NCBI GenBank assembly: GCA_038025085.1
Contig: CM076146.1
Coordinates: 24,870,501 to 24,934,500, forward strand
Source: Tetragonia tetragonoides
Taxonomy: Eukaryota > Streptophyta > Magnoliopsida > Caryophyllales > Aizoaceae
Length of the DNA stretch: 64,000 nucleotides
Reading direction: 5' to 3'
Below are positions 35,022 to 46,001 of the stretch, piece after piece. Positions within the stretch are counted from its first letter, which is position 1. Each line of letters opens with the position of its first letter. The translations under genes were made by a program, and so were the position numbers. Under the pieces are notes generated by a model. It saw only the letters and a list, made by a program, of their open reading frames with translations. It was not told the DNA's origin and made no database searches.

Positions 35022-37810
35022 ATGGGTCCCAAAGATAAAGGAAACCATCCCATGGGTGAGGAGGAGGAGAACCGGGATCTTTTTCGCACTGGGCTTCTTT
35101 CCTCTAGTACGCCCCTTGCTCGACATGTAGACGGGGCACGTTTGTACCAGGATTCGTTTAAGCGAATGGACTGACGCCCGGCTAGGGTTTGGGACAGGCA
35201 GAGTCATCTGTCTAACCTTCAGTTGGTATGTTTTCTAACTCTCTCCTTTTTCTGGTTCTGTTCAGTATATATATTTTTTTTTAACTGAAAATTCGAACTG
35301 TTAGTGCTTCGGCACACGAACAAATTGGGACTTGTACTGGATTGGTGGTCAGCTGTTTATAATTTTTGTGGAATTATTTTGGCTGTGTTTGTAGCATATG
35401 GGGTGCTGAGAAAATTTTGTTTGTTTGCTAGGGTATTGGTGTTTTGCTGCAGGCTCATGGGTCTACTTCCCATTGGGCTATGATGTTGGAGACTTTTTCT
35501 GTGGGAGCTAGGGATATAGTGCAGGGTTCAGGTTTTGGGCACTTTTTGTCTGTTATCCCGGCTTGCCACTCTGGGGACACTAGGATCATCGCTCGGGGGT
35601 TATTGGAGAGGTTCTGGGATACCACGAACAGCTTCCACACACTTGTAGGGGAGATGTTTCCTACCCCTTATCAGTTTGCTGTGTTGACAGGCTTCTCTTT
35701 TAGAGGGCGTCATATACAGTATGACGTGAGTTACCATCGGCGGAGTGACAGGTTGCTTGAGCTTTATGCGCTTGTGTCCGCGTATTTTAGAGATGACCGA
35801 GTTTTCTTGCCGGGGTTATGAGTGGCCTTGGTGGAGCAGGGGCTTACTGAGGAGTAGAGGGCCCGTATTTTCTTAGCTTGCTTGTTGGGGTCGACTATTT
35901 TTGCTCAGAAGAAGAGCGTGTGTTAGGTTGGCTTCTTGACATGTTTGGACGACTTGTCCAAAGTCCATGAGTACAAATTTGGTATTCCTGCATATGCTAC
36001 CTTTGTGAAATGGTGTCGCCAGGCTTGCAGGCCTAGGCCGACGAGTGAGAGGGTGTCTATCTCGGGCACGTGGAAGATACTGGAGGTAAGCATATATACT
36101 TCTATTTTCCTTTGCAAATGCATGCTCGTAGGAGAGCTGTTTCTCATTATTCTTGCTTGTATGGCAGCTATGGTTCTTTGAGTATTTTCCTGCTTTTGGT
36201 CCTTTACCGTCCTGGTTTGAGGATGTTCCCACTAGGTTCACGGTGGATTGGTAGAGATAACCACCCTTTTACCTCTTCGGAGCATTTTCGACCTACCTTT
36301 GAGAGTCATGCTGCGTTTGAGGTATGTTGCCTTCGACTTGTTGGTGTATGTGTATTTTTTTGCTCCATTTGGCGTGAATGAACTCTGATCTGCAGGTGTC
36401 GTGGACTGCCTTTGACGGTATTCCCGGGGTTCCGCCCCATATTACCATCGAGTCTTTCAGGGTATCTTCCTTGTGGGTGGGTTTTTAAGGGGCCATTTGG
36501 CTTTGTGTGGTAATTAAGGGACCGCTTGACTCGGCTGGTCTATCCCGCCTCGAGTGGTCATTTGGTGCCGGAGGATCCTCCTATGACCATATTCTTCCTG
36601 CGCAGCCTGAGCGTGAAAGACTTGGGAGTCGTGGCTCGTAGTATGGCGGTTACGGAGTTTATTGAGCCGGAGATTGCTGGCTTGGATTGTACGGCTGTGT
36701 ACCTAGCTCATTGCTTGGGTCGTCTGATGCCGGATCTCACTTCTGAGGTAAAACCTTTATTTGTGCCCTTTTCAACAATATGCGTGATATTCTTACTTTT
36801 GTGTCTTGTAGGCGGATCGTTTGGCTCCTCAGGGTCCCTGGAGGTCCAATTCTAGAGTTCCTCGGGGCCAGCCCCCAAGCGTGACCTTGCCGAACAATGA
36901 GGTGAGGTATATTTGTGAGATTGGGGGACGTATAGTAGAGGAGTTCCCTCTACATACTACTGATGGAGAGACCGTGGAGGGCTTGCCCTTGCCTAATGGT
37001 TGTACGGGGGTAAGTTTTTTTTATCCCTTCTTGTGTTTTGTGTTTGGTTTTTAATGCTGACTCTATCTTTTGTTTCTTCTTGTAGCTTAACCGGGAACAG
37101 ACCTCTCAAGTCTTCAAGCTCATCGACCATTTGAAGAAAGGCTATAGCCGGGTGATGGGTAAAGGGAAGAGTTCTCGGTCCAGGATTGCTGATGTAAGTA
37201 GACTTTTATCCTTTGTTTAGCTAAGTGAAGTGCTTAACTTAACATTTCGGTCTTGATTGGTTTGCAGATGTCGCAGTCTTCATCTTCGGAGGGACCCCGA
37301 CGTTCTTCTGCTGCGAGGTTTTCTTCGGCGAGCAGGCCGTCTATTTCTCGTTCTCCTCTTGTAGCTGTGACCAGGCCTCCTGTTGATGAGGCGCCCGGAC
37401 CTTCGGTGCCGCACATTCCTGTGCCTGAGATGTTTTCTCCGGTGGGTTTCCAGCCTTTTTTCGATAGTAGGCCTACTATGACCCCTATAGCTGGTGGTTG
37501 GGCGAACGCCTCTGGATGGGACTTGCCTCAAGCTAGGCCTTCATGTCAGGATATGGCTATGGACCTTGCTAGTCAGGCCACAGAGAGCTTCTTTGGAGCG
37601 GGGTTTTCGGCAGGTACCCCTATGCATGCGCCAGCATATGGTAGACGGGATATGAGGCCTAACAACAACAAGCCTTTTTATAGCTCCTTTAGTACTCAGG
37701 GCTCCTTCCACTATTCGGCTGGGAACTATGGCCAGGACCGTCCGTTGAAGATGAGGCTGATAGCAATGGCGATGATGACTCCGGTTGAGCAATGTAGGAT
37801 AGCTTTGTAA
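35022..37810 (+). pseudogene. Seven-exon PMD gene carried antisense by element C
   Basis: Plant mobile domain protein gene, diverged from the E, F and G copies. Exons with GT...AG borders: 35022-35225, 35453-36085, 36168-36321, 36396-36747, 36812-37009, 37086-37193, 37268-37810. Exon 2 has RFWDTTNSFHTLVGEMF, the domain core, followed by VLTGFSFRG. Exon 3 encodes WFFEYFPAFGPLPSWF. Exon 5 ends in VEGLPLPNGCTG, conserved with copy 1. The last exon is Ser/Pro/Gly-rich and open to the stop at 37808. Damage: TGA at 35172 in exon 1, at least three stops in exon 2 and one near the start of exon 4. All introns are short and keep canonical sites. Confidence 0.8.
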
Positions 37811-38363
37811 ACATTGGCCTTGTGACTTTGAACTCCTGTTTTTATGAATTTTATATGATATGTATGCTATGATGACTTGATTATGCCCGTCTGATCTCTA
37901 AGTATGCAATGTGTTATGTAGTAAAGAGTAGGCCACAATATAGGGAATAAAATAAAGAAAAAGGGTAAAAATTGCAAGAGAAAGCAAAAAATACACATAT
38001 TATACCCCCTAAAAAAACAAATAATAATAAAAAAATAATGGAAAAAGATAAAACTAAGAGAGTCTCGGGCTTTGTAATTCCGTTGTGCATCTGAAAAACT
38101 AGGCTTAAACCGAGCGGAATAGACCAAGTGGGCGGGCTGGAGCAAAAGTAGAAAAATCGATTAGGTTGAGGTCAGGGCCGCTAGTGGCGCAGGGCTGGGT
38201 CGCTAGCGGCGCTGGGCTGAGTCGCTAGCGGCTTGGGCTTTGGGCCTTTGTCGTGGATTTCTGACTTCTTTTGACCCGATTCTTTGCCTATAAATAGGAT
38301 TTACGGGATGTCCAATGTCGTATCTCCTTTTCAGCTCTCTCAAAATTTCCCAAAGCTTCTACC
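37811..38363 (+). promoter_or_regulatory. Promoter of the antisense DUF7745-like gene of element C
   Basis: TATAAATA at 38289-38296 lies 68 bp before the ATG. Upstream are three palindromic motifs: GCCGCTAGTGGC (38177-38188), TCGCTAGCGGC (38200-38210) and GTCGCTAGCGGC (38221-38232). The A-rich part before this (37900-38160) holds nothing I recognise. Confidence 0.7.
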
Positions 38364-39709
38364 ATGGTGAAATCCTTTGAAAACCTGTTAGATGCCTGGT
38401 GTAAAAATCTGACCATAGAAGATAAACTTGAACTGGCTCCCTACCATATCTCTACCTTATTGGCTTTAAGACCAACCAAAATTTTGTGGCCCCTCCTTCG
38501 ATCTGCTCTGAATTATTGGGACCCTGACTTGCACGTTTTCTGTCTTGGTACCTCTGAATTATGCCCTCTAGTTGAAGAATTTGCCGCAATTACTAATATG
38601 TCTGATGTTCTTCCCCCAGCTGTGCCTTATTTGAGGGATGGTTTTAGCAATCAGTACAGGAAATCTCTAGGTTTGACATCTATAGAACCCAAAAGCATGA
38701 TTTTCAGTGTCGATGTGGACTTAGTTCAAATCTGTGAAAAGTTTGCTATTTCTTCTGAACAGGATGTGATATTTAGGCATTGCCGTCGACAGGCTTTTGT
38801 ACTTTGCCTGTTAAATCGCCTATTGTTTGCTAATGCAGAGTCCTCCAACTTGGGTAGAGCCTCATTGTTGCGAGTGGTGAATCAAATGGCTGAAGGACAT
38901 TCTTCTTTTCATCTGGTTGTAGGGGAAACTATTCTAGGGCTTGATAGGTTGAAAATTTCGCCTCACGAAGCGTTTTCTGGCAGCCACTTGCTGCTTCAAA
39001 TCCGGTTATGTGAGCATCTAAGGTTGATAGAATCGCCAGAGAAAATGATAGCTCGTACCTCTCGAGCTTGGTCAAAGAAAACTTATACCGCTGCTAGCTT
39101 CTTGGTTAGAAAAAGGCTATATGATGAAAAGACCCTTGTTGAATGGGATGTCTTTTTCCATGCAGGACCTGTTATCCATTGGCATGTGACCTGGTGGAGC
39201 TTGACCTCTTTTGTGGCTTGCTGCAAATTTATCCCTCATACTACCATAGTGGGACTATACAGGAGTACCTTCTTCTTTCCTTCTAGGTCATGAGGCAATA
39301 TGGGTTGAAGCAGGTTATCCCTCGTCATGAGACTATGAGACCGCCTACCTTGGCTCTGACCACCGAGTTTGCTGAGGATTGGGGAAAATATTGGCGTAGC
39401 CGGGATTGCGGGACTGTACCTCGGGTGATTGCCCCGACCCAAGTTTCTGAGACCTACTTGAACTGGCTTTCCTGCAGTGATGGAGAAGCGAGACGAGCCC
39501 TTCGTCATGAGGAGTGGGACCAACTAATGCCTAAGCGTGACTCAAGAACAGGAAGCAAGAAAAGAAAGGAAGGGCCTTATGAGGAAAGCTATCACGTACT
39601 GAAAAGAGGCAAGCCCCCAGCTCAAGGAAGCGATCATAAGTCGTCCTCAAGTCAGGGTCCTTCAAAGAAGAACTCTTCAACGAAGCCTTCTAAAGGGAAG
39701 AAGGATTAA
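38364..39709 (+). pseudogene. DUF7745-like gene carried antisense by element C
   Basis: Best-preserved copy of this family here. It starts MVKSFENLLDAWCKNL and has LVEEFAAITNMS, HLVVGETILGLDRLK, WHVTWWSLTSF and EDWGKYWRSRD. The tail is basic and serine-rich (RTGSKKRKEG and SKGKKD), suggesting a nuclear protein. The only clear lesion is a frameshift near 39286, between the first frame (to 39293) and the second (39290-39709); it needs a single-base change. There is no intron where copies 1 and 2 have one: LLLQ runs straight into IRLCEHL. A poly(A)-type AATAAA lies at 39850-39855. Function unknown. Confidence 0.8.
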
Positions 39710-40017
39710 AGTAGTTTTCTTAGAAAGCGAGTCTAGTTTTTTCAAAAAAAGTAATAGGAATTTGTTTAGCTTAAACCCTCGTAGTTGCACTTTTTTTTTT
39801 AACCTTAGGAAGTTCAATTTTTGTAATGTAAGCTTATTCGTTCAGTTTGAATAAAGATTATCCCTTTTTGAATGAGTTAAATGGAATTTTAGTTTGATTT
39901 TGGTCGGATCCTTAAAAGGTTTACCTACGTATCCAGTGTGGAATCAGGCCGGCGTAGTTCGTTCAATTTGTGTACGTCTCTTCTTTTTTTCTTTTTTTTC
40001 GAAAATTTTTGTTTTTT
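39710..40017. other. Convergent 3' ends between DUF7745-like gene and integrase of C
   Basis: Holds AATAAAG for the plus-strand gene (39850-39856), the twin hairpin (39908-39957) and a T-rich stretch. No coding sequence. Confidence 0.6.
39908..39957 (-). other. Twin hairpin conserved after pol (C copy)
   Basis: On the minus strand CTACG pairs with CGTAG around a loop with GGCCTGATTCC, then a CCTT/AAGG hairpin. The sequence differs from B and G but the pairing is kept. Confidence 0.6.
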
Positions 40018-41400
40018 TTAGACGTAACACTTCTTCAGTTGGTCCATGTTGGTGAGCAGACTGAACTCGATGCCATCAATGTCCATGAGTCGGACGGCGC
40101 CTCCTGATAAGATGTCTTTAATAATGAACGGACCGGACCAATTGGGTCAAAATTTGCCTCTGGGGTCGGTAACTGGGCCACGCAATTCTTGCCAAACTAA
40201 GTCCTCTTCTTTCAAATTTCGAGGTCGAACCTTTTTGTTGAATGCTCTTGCCATGCGTTGCTGGTATATGTGGGAATGGTCTAGAGCCCGTAGGCGTCTT
40301 TCATCTGTGAACATGAGTTCCTCGTAGCGGGCTTGCAACCATTGGGTTTCGGGAATTTCACCCTCTAAGGCTATGCGCATGGAGGGTAGCTGGACTTCTA
40401 TGGGTAGCACTGCTTCCATTCCGTAGACCCGGGAATAAGGTGTCGCTCCTGTGGAGGATCTTATGGATGTCCTATATCCCCAAAGGGCAAATGGGAGTTT
40501 TATGGGCCAATCTTTGTAGTTTTCTATCATATTTTTTATGATAGTCTTGAGGTTTTTGTTGGCGGCTTCCATTGCGTCATTGATTTGGGGACGGTAAAGG
40601 GATGACTTATGGTGCTTGATTTTATAGTTCTTTAGGAGGGTGGCTGTTTCGGCTTTGAAATGGGATCCATGGTCACTAATAATTTCATGCGGAACGCCGT
40701 ATCGGCAGATGATGTTATTCCTTATGAATTTGGATACTTGTTTGGAGGTGAGGATGGCATAGGATTGGGCTTCAACCCATTTGGTAAAATAGTCTATGGC
40801 TACTAGGATGTATTCATGTCCTCCAGAGCCTTTCGGGGTGATGTTACCAATGATATCTATTCCCCATGCAGAGAATGGCCAAGGGGATGTGAAGTTGTGG
40901 AGCATTGAAGGTCGCATATGCTGCAGGTTGGCATATATCAGACACTGCTTGCATTTCTTGACATAGTCGTAACAATCCCTTTCCAAAGTGGTCCAGTAGT
41001 ATCCCATTCGTAGTACTTTTCTAGAGAGCATTCGACCTTTCAAGTGTGGTCCGCACACACCATTGTGTACCTCATCCATGATCTCCGCTGCTTCTTCGGA
41101 GTTCACCCATCTGAGGTTGACTTCGTTGTGGAATTTCTTGTATAGAACCCCCTTGTATTCTATCTATTGCGCCGCTAAGAGACGGATGGCTAGTTGAGCT
41201 CTTATTGGCGCGTCTTGAAGGTATATTCGTTTGATGATGTAGTTGAAAACATCTTGGTACCAAGGATTTTCTTCGATCAGAGCCAGGATCAGGCCTGTAT
41301 CAAGGCTGTTGTAGAAAGCTAGCTCGCTTCTTCTTGTGGAGGGGCATCGTTGAGAGAGTTCAGCTACTCAAATTCCTGTAAAAGAGATAATTTTCATTCT
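40018..41400 (-). pseudogene. Integrase of element C
   Basis: Integrase joins element DNA to the host genome. The zinc-binding part has CKQC at its end (about 40950). The catalytic acids appear in WGIDIIG, SDHGSHF and AMEAANK. A GPFIIKDILSGGA tail ends at 40018. A stop (TGA at 40144-40146, replacing a tryptophan codon by comparison with the family) and one near 41165 in the upstream linker interrupt it. The segment before 41400 matches the RNase H-integrase linker of G only loosely. RT and RNase H should lie upstream but are absent. Confidence 0.85.
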
Positions 41401-41424
41401 TGATTTGCGAAGTTTACTTACATT

Positions 41425-41641
41425 TAGACCTGTAAAATGGGTCGACCCAGCGGGTTACGGGTCGGGTCACTTCGGGTTCGGGTTTGGGTCGAGTCGCTAA
41501 CGGGTTGATTTTTGGGTCGAATCCAATTTTTAGTTCATTTTACCGAGTTGTAAACGGGTTTGGGTCGAGAATGTTTTTTCAGTACCGTAAAAAAATGGGT
41601 CGGGTCGGGTTTCCGGGTCGGGTCAGTTTTTTACAGCTCTA
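41425..41641. mobile_element. hAT-like MITE, 217 bp
   Basis: Flanked by 8-bp CTTACATT (41417-41424 and 41642-41649). The ends are imperfect inverted repeats (TAGACCTGTAAAA at the left, TAGAGCTGTAAAA read from the right). The body is rich in GGGTCGGGT. An 8-bp target duplication fits the hAT superfamily. It has no coding capacity. Confidence 0.85.
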
Positions 41642-41943
41642 CTTACATTGCTTAAATTGACTAGTTAATGATTTGTGCAACTTTGAGTTCATTGGATTTA
41701 TCAATAGCCAAACAAAGAAAGAAATGAGCTAGAGGAACTTTTATTGATTTGCAACAAAAAATAAGCACACATGACTTTAGAGAAGAGAGTCTCTAATTCC
41801 CGTCAAAAAGAAACTAGACTTACAAAGAAAAGAAAAAAGGGGAAGAACCCCCTATTCCAAACTCAACCTAAAGATTTAGCTAAGGTCCTAACTCGACAAA
41901 ACTTGAAGACTCAAACTCGATTCCTCTAGCTCTTGCTGGTAGC

Positions 41944-42711
41944 CAACTAGTTCCAGGCTCCATAGGTATCATCTTCTTCTTTCAGAGGTGGCGGAATCTC
42001 TCCGTTGTCTATGATTTCCTGTATGTCATCCTTTAAGCGGACGTAGTCATCCGTGTAGTGGCCGAAGACTCGATGATAGAGGCAATAGAAATCCTTATCC
42101 TTATTTATCTTTTGGAGGTTGTCAATGGGAATCACGGGCTTAAGGTCTCCTCTCCACATGAGGACATTCATAACGTTCCCAATGGGGGCGTTCAGTGGAG
42201 TGTACTATTTTTGGTCGAAGCGACGCCACCCTTTTATAGCCCAAGTGCTGGGAGACCACATGGTTCCTCGATCAATGAAGGAGGTGATCACCGTTTTTAG
42301 GCGTTTGCACTGGTTGGTATGATGCCCATTGGCTTCACAATATTTGCACTGGAGATAGGGATTCCCATCCCTTGGAAGCCTTTGAGGGGTAGTTCTTTTC
42401 GGGTGAGCATACCCGTACTTGACCATCTTGCTAAACATCTCATCCTACTGGAAACAAGCTTCCCCTTTAGCCAGAACAATGTTGCACTCTGTGGGTTTGT
42501 CTAGTAAAGCGATTTTCTTCCTCATTTGTCGAATTGCATTGTGGGGGTGTGCCACATAGATAGACATCCCTTCGATGGTTTCTTTTATTTTCTCAAACTC
42601 ATCGGGTTCTCCTATTTCTTCGGGAGGGTATGTTTCGAGCTCTTCAGAACCAGTGGAGGTGTAAGATTTGGTGTCTTCTTCTATGAGGGCTACCTCTTCG
42701 GGAGAGAATCC
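41944..42711 (-). pseudogene. Zinc-knuckle-rich segment between protease and integrase of C
   Basis: An acidic region (42711-42480) leads into a canonical CX2CX4HX4C knuckle (CKYCEANGHHTNQC, about 42300). A second Gag-like knuckle follows (YCLYHRVFGHYTDD, about 42070), resembling the Gag knuckle of C but with the last Cys replaced by Tyr. Frames change at about 42205 and end at 41947. CAATAAAA on the minus strand (41739-41746) could be a poly(A) signal. This sits where RT should be. It may be captured or duplicated gag sequence. Confidence 0.6.
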
Positions 42712-43294
42712 CTAAATATCAATGTCCTCACTATCATGTTCTATTTTCAAGACAGGATCCTTATCAATGGTGGCTTTGATGGGATTGGCCTTGATTTCCA
42801 CAATTTCTCCTTCTAGTATCATCTTGATTTTCTGGTGGAGAGTAGAGGCTACAACATTTAGACCATGGAGCCAAGGTCTTCCCAACAGCAAGTTGAATGT
42901 GGCCGGAATATCCATGACATAAAACTGGACCATTTTCTCTATAGCTCCTGAGGTGACATTCATGGTTCTAGTGCCAAGGACCTTTCGGATGGAGTTGTCA
43001 TGAGCACATAAGCCTTGTGCTGAGTGAGCCAAATTCTTGATATCGATGCCCAATTTTGCTGCGGTTCTTAACGGGCATACGTTCACGACGGATCCATTGT
43101 CCACTAGGGTCATAGGCACATACTCGCCCATAGCAAATACAGTCAAGTGTAAGGCATTGTTGTGTGAGGATCCCTCGGGAGGTAGCTCACTGTCGGAGAA
43201 AGTAATGGTCGGTTGAGGTTTATCCCCTACGAAAAAGTTGACCAACTCGTCAGGCCTCATATCTTGTGACACCGAAACTTTTGACAAGGCCTCC
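42712..43294 (-). pseudogene. Protease of element C, continuing gag across D
   Basis: Retropepsin-like aspartic protease that would cut the Gag-Pol polyprotein. The active site reads LVDNGSVVNV where DTGS or DSG is usual, and FNLLLGRPWLH is the conserved flap-side block. The frame continues from gag at 55296 once D and one CCTCC copy are set aside. The Thr/Ser to Asn change in the active-site triad probably inactivates it, unless this is a lineage variant. Confidence 0.8.
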
Positions 43295-45255
43295 TGTAAC
43301 ACCCCCGAATTGGCAACGATTTCCTGGGAACTATCGACGTCGTTGTGCACAACTCGACATTGCTGAACCGTCCCGAACCCGAGGGTAGTTACTGCAACAT
43401 TTATCACTAAGTAGTAAATGCTAAGCAAAAAGAAAGACTAGGCATCAAAAGGAGCTTACTAAGGAACTAAACAAACTAAACAGTAAATATCTGAGTTGTC
43501 TATATAGTGAGCTAAAAACCACTAAACCAAATTTATTACAACTTGCCTTCAAAGGGCTAAATCCAATAAAAATCCCAACGATCTAAACTGAACAGAAACA
43601 GTTCTAAAAACCGACGCCAACTCAACCTTCCAAGCTGTACGTCCTTACTCAACTAAACCTGCACTTTGGTTTCCGTGACGGAAACAAAATACAGAAGAAA
43701 AGAAAAGAAACAAAAGAGAAAAAAAAATCAGATAAACTGAATAAACGTCATCCGTACCCAGTAAAAACATTTCGCAAACCTTACCTGAGGTTTTAGAAGA
43801 ATCATTGAAATTCATTTGCATACGCACCTAAGCATGTAATCAAGCATACGCACAACGACATTCTTTCATATGCAATTCTTGTATAGTGATCACACGAAAT
43901 ACGACATAGACAATCCGTCTTCATTAGAGAGATGTAAGAGAGCGAATAGAACTGCGATTACCCATACTGTTCATCAAAGATACAATTACGCCATGGACTT
44001 AATGACTCTAGTGTGCACACTACCTCTACTACAATTACACGAGCCTACAGGACTTAATAAATAGGGAATGATCCGTCCGAGACACACTGCGAGGTGTCCA
44101 TAAGTAACTTGGGAATCACTCATCCCTTGAACTACACCATTAGGTGCAATCCCGATTGCTCGACTAGTCCTAGGGATCCATTAGGTGTCTTACTCTCATC
44201 TAATCCAATTCACATAATTTGCATTGGTTGACATAAGTGGTACTACGAGACCACTACTTACTAATTATTTTAATACTCTTGACAATGAATAGTAAATAAC
44301 GACAATAATGATAATTCAACACGATGAGAATTAAACATGCTTTAATTCATTAACGACGATAATTCAATAAGGATGACAAGTAATGTCTAGCACAATTTCG
44401 GCAGCACTTCGGCAGGGTAATATGATATCCAAAAACTCACAAATCACCAAAGACATTCAACGATAATATATAGGTGCTCACTATCACTCAACAATACCCA
44501 TACCAATTAGCATATAATTAATAGCATAATAATATTAATAATTCGCTATTCAACAATTGTCCAATAATCATCATATGGACTAATTAATTCCCAAAACATG
44601 CTAACATCAACATGCTAATTATAACTCATATTTACAGCAGTGAATCATGCTTAATAACTTCATAATAACGACGATATAATTTAATCATGCTTTGCATATT
44701 AAATTAACAATAAATTCCCAATTAGCACATAACACATCAAAATAGTTTTGATGGGGCTTTGGAAGAACGTAGGCATTAGAGCTTACCACTGATAAAGCAA
44801 TAAGTATGCTCCGACCAATCGGCAATAATCACGCTTGCTCGTTAGGTCCTAATTAAAAATAATTACCGAATAAGTATTAATTAAATACAAAAATACAAAT
44901 ATGAACTAAATCTCAATCTGATATTTTTATTAAGTTCCTTCATTTATTTCAACCAAGGTAGGCTTTTGAAAAATCCAAAGTTCGATTCCGAATGAGTGCA
45001 GAAAAATAAAAACATTAAATCGAAAATACTGAAAATCGAATTAATAATTACGAAAAATATAGAAACGAAACCCTAATTTTAAAACTAGGTCTAGGTCACG
45101 GATACCCATGCATGGGACCCATAACCTGACCCATCACCACCACCACCACCCACTGGCCACCATGGCCGGTGGTGGTGGTCGCCGGAGCTCCGGCGAAGAG
45201 AGGAGAGAGGAATCGCGAAAGAGAGAAAAAGAGAATGTGAGAGAGAGAGAAGGAA

Positions 45256-45318
<63 letters not shown>

Positions 45319-45439
45319 GGGCTTGGTCGGCGACCATGGGTCATCACCGGCGACCACCCAGGCATGGCCTGGTGGCGCCGTGATAGCTCACGGTGGCGCG
45401 ACAGCCGGAACAGGGGAGGGGGAGCAAAACAGAGCAAGG

Positions 45440-45485
<46 letters not shown>

Positions 45486-46001
45486 ACGAAAGAGAGAAGG
45501 AGGGAGAGAGAGTACCGGCGGGAGGGGGTTGCCGGCGATCCTCCGATGCTCGAGGGGCAGTGAGGAGAGAGAAAGCTCGGGTGAGAGAAGGAGCGAGAGG
45601 AAGTGTGTGAGAGAGGGAGAGAGAGAGTGAATGCTTGAGGGTTTTGGCTCAGTTTGCAAAACTGACTAATTGTCTCACCTTTTCCTCATATAGGCCCTTA
45701 GTCAACCCAAGTGAAATACTACTAGGTTTAGGAATTTATTTAATAATTTTCTGATTTAAATAACAAATTAAAACTAATTAAAACTATATGAATAATTCTT
45801 ATTCATATACAAAATATTTTCATTAAACTCCTCATAATTAATAAATGCAATTTATGAAAGTCCCATAATAATAATTTATATTATTGTGGCTTTAATTGAA
45901 TAAATCGAATCCTTGAATGAATATACGATTTAATCTCCGAAACTATTTATAAATCATTTATTAATCAATATAATAATTATAGAAAATATTTGGGTATCAC
46001 A
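43295..46001 (-). repeat. 3' LTR of element D (2707 bp)
   Basis: Minus strand begins TGTGATACCC and ends GGGGGTGTTACA. It includes two GA microsatellites (about 45241-45316 and 45440-45482). The two LTRs are closely similar by eye, with scattered substitutions and different GA lengths. Confidence 0.95.
45241..45482. repeat. GA microsatellites in the 3' LTR of D
   Basis: Two AG-repeat tracts separated by about 125 bp of GC-rich sequence. The 5' LTR has a long tract only at the second site (54716-54775) and a short one at the first. Arg/Glu and Ser/Leu frames here are by-products. Confidence 0.9.

Noticed and set aside
40046..40327. Plus-strand ORF over the integrase end of C
   Set aside because: Shadow of the integrase C-terminus on the minus strand.
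41260..41410. Splice acceptor (TTTTACAG) before the integrase of C, suggesting an Ogre-like intron in pol
   Set aside because: The site looks good, but no matching donor or RT-containing exon could be placed, so an intron is not supported.
45096..45659. Long Ser/Leu and Arg/Glu open frames in D LTR
   Set aside because: They come from GA microsatellites inside the LTR; no start context or conserved domain, and the frames differ between the two LTRs.
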